Shown piece after piece: positions 59,425 through 64,000 of a DNA stretch of 64,000 bases. Position 1 is the stretch's first letter. Each line of letters opens with the position of its first letter. Origin of the DNA: an uncultured Lachnospiraceae bacterium (GTDB lineage: Bacteria; Bacillota; Clostridia; Lachnospirales; Lachnospiraceae); NCBI GenBank assembly GCA_910578825.1, contig CAJTSB010000004.1, positions 17,995 through 81,994 of the forward strand, in the 5' to 3' direction. The position numbers were made by a program, and so were the translations under genes. The notes beneath the pieces were generated by a model. The model saw only the letters and a list, made by a program, of their open reading frames with translations, did no database searches and was not told the origin of the DNA.

Positions 59425-61800
59425 ATGGGTGAAGAAAACAGGAAAATTCCGACTGTGGCACTTAGGGGAATGACGATTCTCCCGGGAATGGTAGCACATT
59501 TTGACGTAAGCAGAGACAAATCCATAAAGGCGATTGAAAATGCCATGGTGCAGGATCAGATGGTATTTCTGGTTACGCAAAGAAATATCAATAAAGAAGA
59601 TCCGATTATGGAAGATTTGTATTCGGTTGGAGTGTTGGCAGTCATCAAACAGGTGATCAAGCTGCAGAATAATGTTGTTCGGGTGCTCATAGAAGGAGAA
59701 CAGCGCGGCCGTCTGGTGGAGTTGTCGGTGGAGGAATGCCTGTTTGCGGAAATAGAAATTCTGAGCGCAGAGGAAGAAGAGCTGCCTGATAGCATCCAGG
59801 AGGCGATGATACGCGGGGTAAAGGAGACATTTGGACGTTACTGCGTATTGAATCCCAAGCCGGGAAAAGAGCTTGCCAAACAGATACAGGACATTCAGGA
59901 CCTGGGACGGCTTTTGGACGATATCGGGAATAATCTTCCGGTGCCTTTTGAGGAGAAACAGCGGATTCTTGAGTCGGGGACGACACAGGAACGCTATGAG
60001 ACTTTGATGATTATTTTGATGAACGAAATAAACATCATTCAGATTAAGACTGAGTTTCAGAGCAAAGTCAAGGAAAAAGTAGATAAGAATCAGAAAGAAT
60101 ACATTTTGCGGGAGCAGATGCGTCTCATCCGCGAGGAACTGGGCGAGGACAATACGGTGTCGGAGGCGGATCATTTCCTGGAAGAGACAGAAAAACTTGA
60201 TGCGGAGCAGGAAGTAAAGGAGAAACTCAAAAAAGAAATTGATCGTTTTAAGAATGTTTCCAGCAATTCTTCCGAGAGCGCGGTTATCCGCGGATATATT
60301 GAGACGTTGCTGGAGCTGCCATGGAATAAAGCGTCCAAAGACAACAAAAATCTTGGGGATGCAGAGCGTATATTGGATGAAGACCATTATGGCATGGAGA
60401 AAGTCAAGGAACGTATGCTTGAGTTTCTTGCCGTGCGCAACCTTACGGCAAAAGGTGACAGTCCCATTATCTGTCTGGTGGGACCGCCGGGAACAGGAAA
60501 GACCAGTATTGCCCGTTCTGTGGCACGCGCGCTTGATAAGAAATATATCCGCATCAGCCTCGGCGGCGTCCGGGATGAGGCGGAAATCCGCGGTCACAGG
60601 AAGACGTATGTTGGCGCTATGCCGGGACGGATTGCAACGGGATTGAAGAATTCAGGTGTGAAGAATCCGCTGATGCTGCTGGATGAAATTGATAAAATCA
60701 GCAGTGATTATAAAGGGGATACGGCGTCTGCGCTGTTGGAAGTGTTGGACAGTGAGCAAAACAGCAGGTTCCGTGACCATTATGTGGAGATTCCGATTGA
60801 TTTGTCGGAGGTGTTGTTTATCGCTACGGCAAATTCCCTGCAGGATATTCAGAAACCGCTGTTGGACCGTATGGAAATTATAGAGGTCAGCAGCTATACA
60901 GAGAATGAAAAAGCCCATATTGCCAGAGAACATCTGATTGCAAAACAGATGGAGAAAAACGGACTGAAACCGGGTCAATTGTCTATCAGTGACCATGCCC
61001 TGGAGAGAATGATTCGCGGCTATACAAGAGAAGCCGGCGTCCGTAATCTGGAGCGCAAGATTGGCGAAATTTGCCGGAAAGCGGCGCGGGAGCTCTATAA
61101 CGAGGAGTTTCCCGAAAAACGGCAGGGGCAGGAATCCGGGCAGCCTGAGAATGCTGGAAAGAGGAAGAAAAAGACTATTAAAGTAACAGAGAACAGGCTG
61201 GAAAAACTGCTTGGAAAAGAGAAATATAATTACGATATAATAAATGAGAATGACGAAGTTGGCATTGTGCGTGGACTTGCCTGGACGAGCGTGGGTGGAG
61301 ATACGCTTCAGATTGAGGTCAATATTATGCCCGGCAAGGGAGAGTTTCAGCTTACCGGACAGCTTGGCGATGTAATGAAGGAATCCGCTCAGGCGGGAAT
61401 CAGCTATATTCGCTCTGTCAGTGAGCAGTATCGCATAGATAAGGAATTTTTTAAGGAATACGATATCCATATTCATATTCCCGAGGGCGCAGTTCCCAAA
61501 GACGGCCCCTCCGCCGGAATTACAATGGCAACGGCGATGTTGTCGGCAATCACAAAACGCAAAGTGCGTAAGGATGTGGCAATGACCGGTGAGATTACGC
61601 TTCGCGGAAGAGTTCTGCCCATCGGCGGTCTGAAGGAGAAAATACTGGCAGCGAAGAATGCCGGAATAACAACGATTTGCGTGCCGAAGAAGAATGAACC
61701 GGATATTGCGGAGATTGCCCAGGAAATTAAAAAAGGCCTTGAAATCGTATTTGTGGAGAATATGGAACAGGTGCTTGAGACCGCATTGGTAAAGGAGTAA
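59425..61800 (+). CDS. lon: ATP-dependent protease Lon
   Basis: This 791-residue protein has the LAN substrate domain (about 10-200), a coiled-coil region, AAA+ ATPase (Walker A GPPGTGKTS near 355; LMLLDEIDKI) and a C-terminal Ser-Lys protease domain with the catalytic serine in PKDGPSAGIT near 690. An insert of about 25 residues before the protease domain (KRQGQESGQPENAGKRKKK) is a lineage feature. It degrades misfolded and regulatory proteins in the cytosol. Its ending AAAGGAG serves as the ribosome site of engB. Confidence 0.98.
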   Translation: MGEENRKIPTVALRGMTILPGMVAHFDVSRDKSIKAIENAMVQDQMVFLVTQRNINKEDPIMEDLYSVGVLAVIKQVIKLQNNVVRVLIEGEQRGRLVELSVEECLFAEIEILSAEEEELPDSIQEAMIRGVKETFGRYCVLNPKPGKELAKQIQDIQDLGRLLDDIGNNLPVPFEEKQRILESGTTQERYETLMIILMNEINIIQIKTEFQSKVKEKVDKNQKEYILREQMRLIREELGEDNTVSEADHFLEETEKLDAEQEVKEKLKKEIDRFKNVSSNSSESAVIRGYIETLLELPWNKASKDNKNLGDAERILDEDHYGMEKVKERMLEFLAVRNLTAKGDSPIICLVGPPGTGKTSIARSVARALDKKYIRISLGGVRDEAEIRGHRKTYVGAMPGRIATGLKNSGVKNPLMLLDEIDKISSDYKGDTASALLEVLDSEQNSRFRDHYVEIPIDLSEVLFIATANSLQDIQKPLLDRMEIIEVSSYTENEKAHIAREHLIAKQMEKNGLKPGQLSISDHALERMIRGYTREAGVRNLERKIGEICRKAARELYNEEFPEKRQGQESGQPENAGKRKKKTIKVTENRLEKLLGKEKYNYDIINENDEVGIVRGLAWTSVGGDTLQIEVNIMPGKGEFQLTGQLGDVMKESAQAGISYIRSVSEQYRIDKEFFKEYDIHIHIPEGAVPKDGPSAGITMATAMLSAITKRKVRKDVAMTGEITLRGRVLPIGGLKEKILAAKNAGITTICVPKKNEPDIAEIAQEIKKGLEIVFVENMEQVLETALVKE

Positions 61801-61806
61801 TTGCTT

Positions 61807-62430
61807 ATGGTAATCAAATCAGTGGAGTTGGAAATCGTCTGTGGCGTGACAAGTAAGCTGCCTCTTACGGACAAACCGGAAATCGCGTTTGCAGGCAAAT
61901 CCAATGTGGGGAAATCCTCACTGATTAATGGATTGATGAACCGGAAATCACTGGCGCGTATTTCTTCGCAGCCGGGAAAGACCCAGACCATCAATTATTA
62001 TAATATCAACAACTGCATGTATCTGGTAGACCTTCCGGGTTACGGGTATGCAAAGGTTTCCATTGCGGAGAAAGAGAAGTGGGGAAAGATGATTGAAAAT
62101 TATCTTCATACTTCGAAACAGCTTAAGGCGGTATTTTTGTTGATTGATATTCGCCATGAGCCTTCCGCGAATGATAAACAGATGTATGAATGGATTGTCT
62201 GTCAGGGATACGAGCCGATAATCATTGCCACAAAACTGGATAAGATTAAGAGGAGCCAGGTGGCAAAGCATATCAGTATGATAAGGAAGGGACTGGCTGT
62301 AAAACCGGGCACCGAAGTTCTTCCCTATTCCGCGTTGACGAAACAGGGGCGGGAGGAAATCTGGGCGTTGATGGATGGGCTTTTGGGTTTTGAGGAGATC
62401 TTGCAGGAGGGTTCCCATGAAAAGAAATAA
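61807..62430 (+). CDS. engB: ribosome biogenesis GTP-binding protein YsxC/EngB
   Basis: This 207-residue TrmE-Era-like GTPase is required for 50S subunit assembly. It has G1 GKSNVGKSS at 30-38, G3 DLPGYGYAKV near 77-86 and G4 TKLDKI near 141. I chose the ATG at 61807; TTG 61801 is less likely. It overlaps the next gene by 14 bases, so the metal-uptake genes belong to the same unit, or at least share translation. Confidence 0.96.
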   Translation: MVIKSVELEIVCGVTSKLPLTDKPEIAFAGKSNVGKSSLINGLMNRKSLARISSQPGKTQTINYYNINNCMYLVDLPGYGYAKVSIAEKEKWGKMIENYLHTSKQLKAVFLLIDIRHEPSANDKQMYEWIVCQGYEPIIIATKLDKIKRSQVAKHISMIRKGLAVKPGTEVLPYSALTKQGREEIWALMDGLLGFEEILQEGSHEKK

Positions 62431-63322
62431 ATACCTGTTTGTATGTTTTATGCTGCTTGCCATCGTGTTGGCAGGCGGTATTTTTACAGGACTTTACGTC
62501 AATTTCAATGGACAGGTACACAAGAAACATGAGATTCGTGTGGTAACTTCCTTTTACCCCGTTTATATCGCAGCGCTCAATGTGGCAGGTTCCAGTCCGC
62601 ATGTGGTTCTTGAGAACTTAAGTGAGCCGCAGACGGGATGTATGCACGATTATCAGCTTACACCGCAGGATATGATTCTTCTGTCCAGGGCGGATCTGTT
62701 TCTGGTAAACGGCGGCGGGATTGAGAATTTTCTTGCAAAGGTCGGACAGTCCTACCCGGAACTCGTTATATCGAAAGCCTCAGAAGGGCTGGGCGTTCAG
62801 GAGGAAGAAAATGCCCATGTCTGGATGGATACGGGACTTTATGAGGGAATGGTACAAAATATTGCAGCGTCACTTGCGAAGGCAGATCCGGAATATGCAA
62901 AACTATATCAGGAGAATGCCAACGATTATTGTGGGAAAATTCGAGAACTGACCAGGCAGATGGAAGAGCTGCGTGATCTGGCGCAGGGAAAGCCCGTCGT
63001 GATTTTCCATGAGGCCTATGCATATGTCGCCGGGCAGCTTGGAATGGACGTCGTATATTGTCTGGATTTGGATGAAGAACGTCAGGTCAGCGCACGCGAG
63101 GTGGCAGACGTCATGCAGGAGATTTCACAAAATGAGGTATCTCTTGTATTTGCCGAGGAGTTATATGGCAGGGACATGGGGGATGCCGTGGAGGCGGAGA
63201 CAGAGGCAGACGTCCTTTATCTGGATGCGCTGGTGCGTGGCAATTATCAGGCGGACAGCTATCTTGCTGCCGTTCGCAGGAATATAGAGGTATTAGGACA
63301 GGCTCTGGAAACAGAGAGGTGA
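62417..63322 (+). CDS. metal ABC transporter substrate-binding protein (ZnuA/MntC type)
   Basis: This 301-residue cluster A-I binding protein has an N-terminal membrane anchor or signal (about 6-28) and likely metal ligands H in CMHDYQLTP (about 75), AHVWMDTG (about 135), IFHEAYAY (about 196) and an acidic residue near the end. The zinc-type His-rich loop is missing, so Zn2+ or Mn2+ cannot be told apart. The ATG at 62417 follows GGAGG and lies inside the end of engB. The ATPase gene follows; the permease should lie beyond the window. Confidence 0.9.
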   Translation: MKRNKYLFVCFMLLAIVLAGGIFTGLYVNFNGQVHKKHEIRVVTSFYPVYIAALNVAGSSPHVVLENLSEPQTGCMHDYQLTPQDMILLSRADLFLVNGGGIENFLAKVGQSYPELVISKASEGLGVQEEENAHVWMDTGLYEGMVQNIAASLAKADPEYAKLYQENANDYCGKIRELTRQMEELRDLAQGKPVVIFHEAYAYVAGQLGMDVVYCLDLDEERQVSAREVADVMQEISQNEVSLVFAEELYGRDMGDAVEAETEADVLYLDALVRGNYQADSYLAAVRRNIEVLGQALETER

Positions 63323-63393
63323 ATATATCAGAAGTTTTGATTTGTTATATCGGACAGACTTTGATACTGGGGATAGAAGAAAGAAGGATTTAT

Positions 63394-64000
63394 TTGAAGA
63401 AAATCATCGTGCCCTGTGGGCTGCATTGTATTAAAATTAATCATCTCGGCGTGGCACTGGGCGGACAGGAGGTCTTAAAAGACATTAATCTCCATATTCA
63501 CTGTGGCAGCCTGAATGTTGTCATCGGACGCAACGGGGCGGGGAAATCCACTCTGATTCGCGCTATTTTAGGAGATATTTCACATACAGGCAATATTGAA
63601 TTTAAGGACAGGGAGAACGGACGTATTCAGAAACTGAAAATTGGATATGTGCCGCAGTCTTTGAATGTGGAAAAGCAGACGCCGGTCAGCGTCTATGACA
63701 TGATGGCGTCATATCAGAGCAATGTGCCGGTATTTTTGATGCGTGGAAAAAAAATCCGCCGGGAAATTAAGGAGCATTTGAAACTATTTGAAGCGGAATA
63801 TCTCATAGATAAACAGGTGTGCAATCTGTCCGGTGGAGAACAGCAGCGGGTGCTTTTGTCGATGGCATTGATGAATTCCCCGAATTTGCTGCTTTTGGAT
63901 GAGCCTGTTTCCGGGATTGACAAAAACGGCATGGAACTGTTTTATCGGACAATTTATCAGTTGAAAAATCATTATGATCTGGCAATTATTCTGATTTCCC
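63394..64000 (+). CDS. metal ABC transporter ATP-binding protein, 5' part
   Basis: This is the start of a ZnuC/MntB-type ATPase. Visible are a CGLHC motif near residue 8, Walker A GRNGAGKS near 48-55, signature LSGGEQQR and Walker B LLLLDEP, with the D-loop SGID. It runs off the right edge at about residue 202. I chose the TTG at 63394, with AAGGA upstream, because related proteins begin about ten residues before CGLHC. A GTG at 63319, overlapping the znuA-like stop, is an in-frame alternative adding 25 residues. Confidence 0.88.
   Translation, partial: MKKIIVPCGLHCIKINHLGVALGGQEVLKDINLHIHCGSLNVVIGRNGAGKSTLIRAILGDISHTGNIEFKDRENGRIQKLKIGYVPQSLNVEKQTPVSVYDMMASYQSNVPVFLMRGKKIRREIKEHLKLFEAEYLIDKQVCNLSGGEQQRVLLSMALMNSPNLLLLDEPVSGIDKNGMELFYRTIYQLKNHYDLAIILIS

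Noticed and set aside
59317..60597. A 426-codon open frame on the minus strand opposite clpX/lon
   Set aside because: It is a shadow of the highly conserved lon frame, with no ribosome site and no recognisable domain.

Overview
The window looks like a chromosomal segment of an endospore-forming, motile member of the Clostridia, most likely Lachnospiraceae. The basis is moderate base composition, strong AGGAGG-type ribosome sites, an alpha/beta small acid-soluble spore protein, a PdaA-type spore-cortex deacetylase, two chemoreceptors, secreted BIG2/LamG and fibronectin-III proteins, and a tig-clpP-clpX-lon-engB gene order. No rRNA, tRNA or CRISPR array was recognised. The first and last genes run off the window.

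Layout. 0-9.5 kb: DUF368 and DUF1294 membrane proteins, glyA, a decayed fibronectin-III tail, an ABC exporter operon with two different HlyD/MacA-type adaptors around one ATPase and one MacB-type permease, then serS. 9.6-14 kb: a hicAB toxin-antitoxin cassette between two near-identical hairpins, an Xre regulator, a split secreted protein, a Uma2 nuclease-like protein and a MarR/flavin-type oxidase pair. 14-19.5 kb: a SEDS-family glycosyltransferase and a complete pantothenate-to-CoA operon panB-panC-panD-coaBC. 19.8-31 kb: a large secreted LamG/BIG2 protein, an unknown protein, a GT2 glycosyltransferase, a chemoreceptor, a solitary N6-adenine methylase with a small companion, and an ECF sigma/anti-sigma pair.

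31-35.1 kb is an AT-rich accessory island. It holds a Panacea-domain gene broken at a nine-T run, a decayed IS200 transposase, and a tight three-gene unit: a sce7726-family PD-(D/E)XK nuclease, a sce7725-family protein and a RES-domain NAD-consuming enzyme. This unit is the best candidate in the window for an undescribed defence or toxin system. 35.3-39.6 kb is carAB. 39.6-44.7 kb has a PD-(D/E)XK Rpn/transposase-like protein, a CYTH protein, three linked unknown genes, a LytTR regulator and a yefM-yoeB pair.

44.7-53 kb: a spore protein, an Rrf2 regulator with a striking inverted-repeat promoter, an NAD(P)-binding protein, a class M sirtuin with its zinc macrodomain (write and erase enzymes for ADP-ribosylation), a second PD-(D/E)XK protein resembling sce7726, DJ-1, PdaA, an aldolase-family protein, and a DUF3990/DUF3791 pair that looks like an ADP-ribosyltransferase toxin with antitoxin. 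53-56 kb: an orphan solute-binding lipoprotein translationally coupled to a chemoreceptor, suggesting binding-protein-mediated chemotaxis. 56-62.4 kb: the protein-quality block tig, clpP, clpX, lon, engB. The end is a zinc/manganese-type ABC importer (binding protein and the start of its ATPase).

Common threads are NAD/ADP-ribose chemistry (RES, SirTM/macrodomain, DUF3990) and many small two-gene stress or addiction modules set between housekeeping operons.
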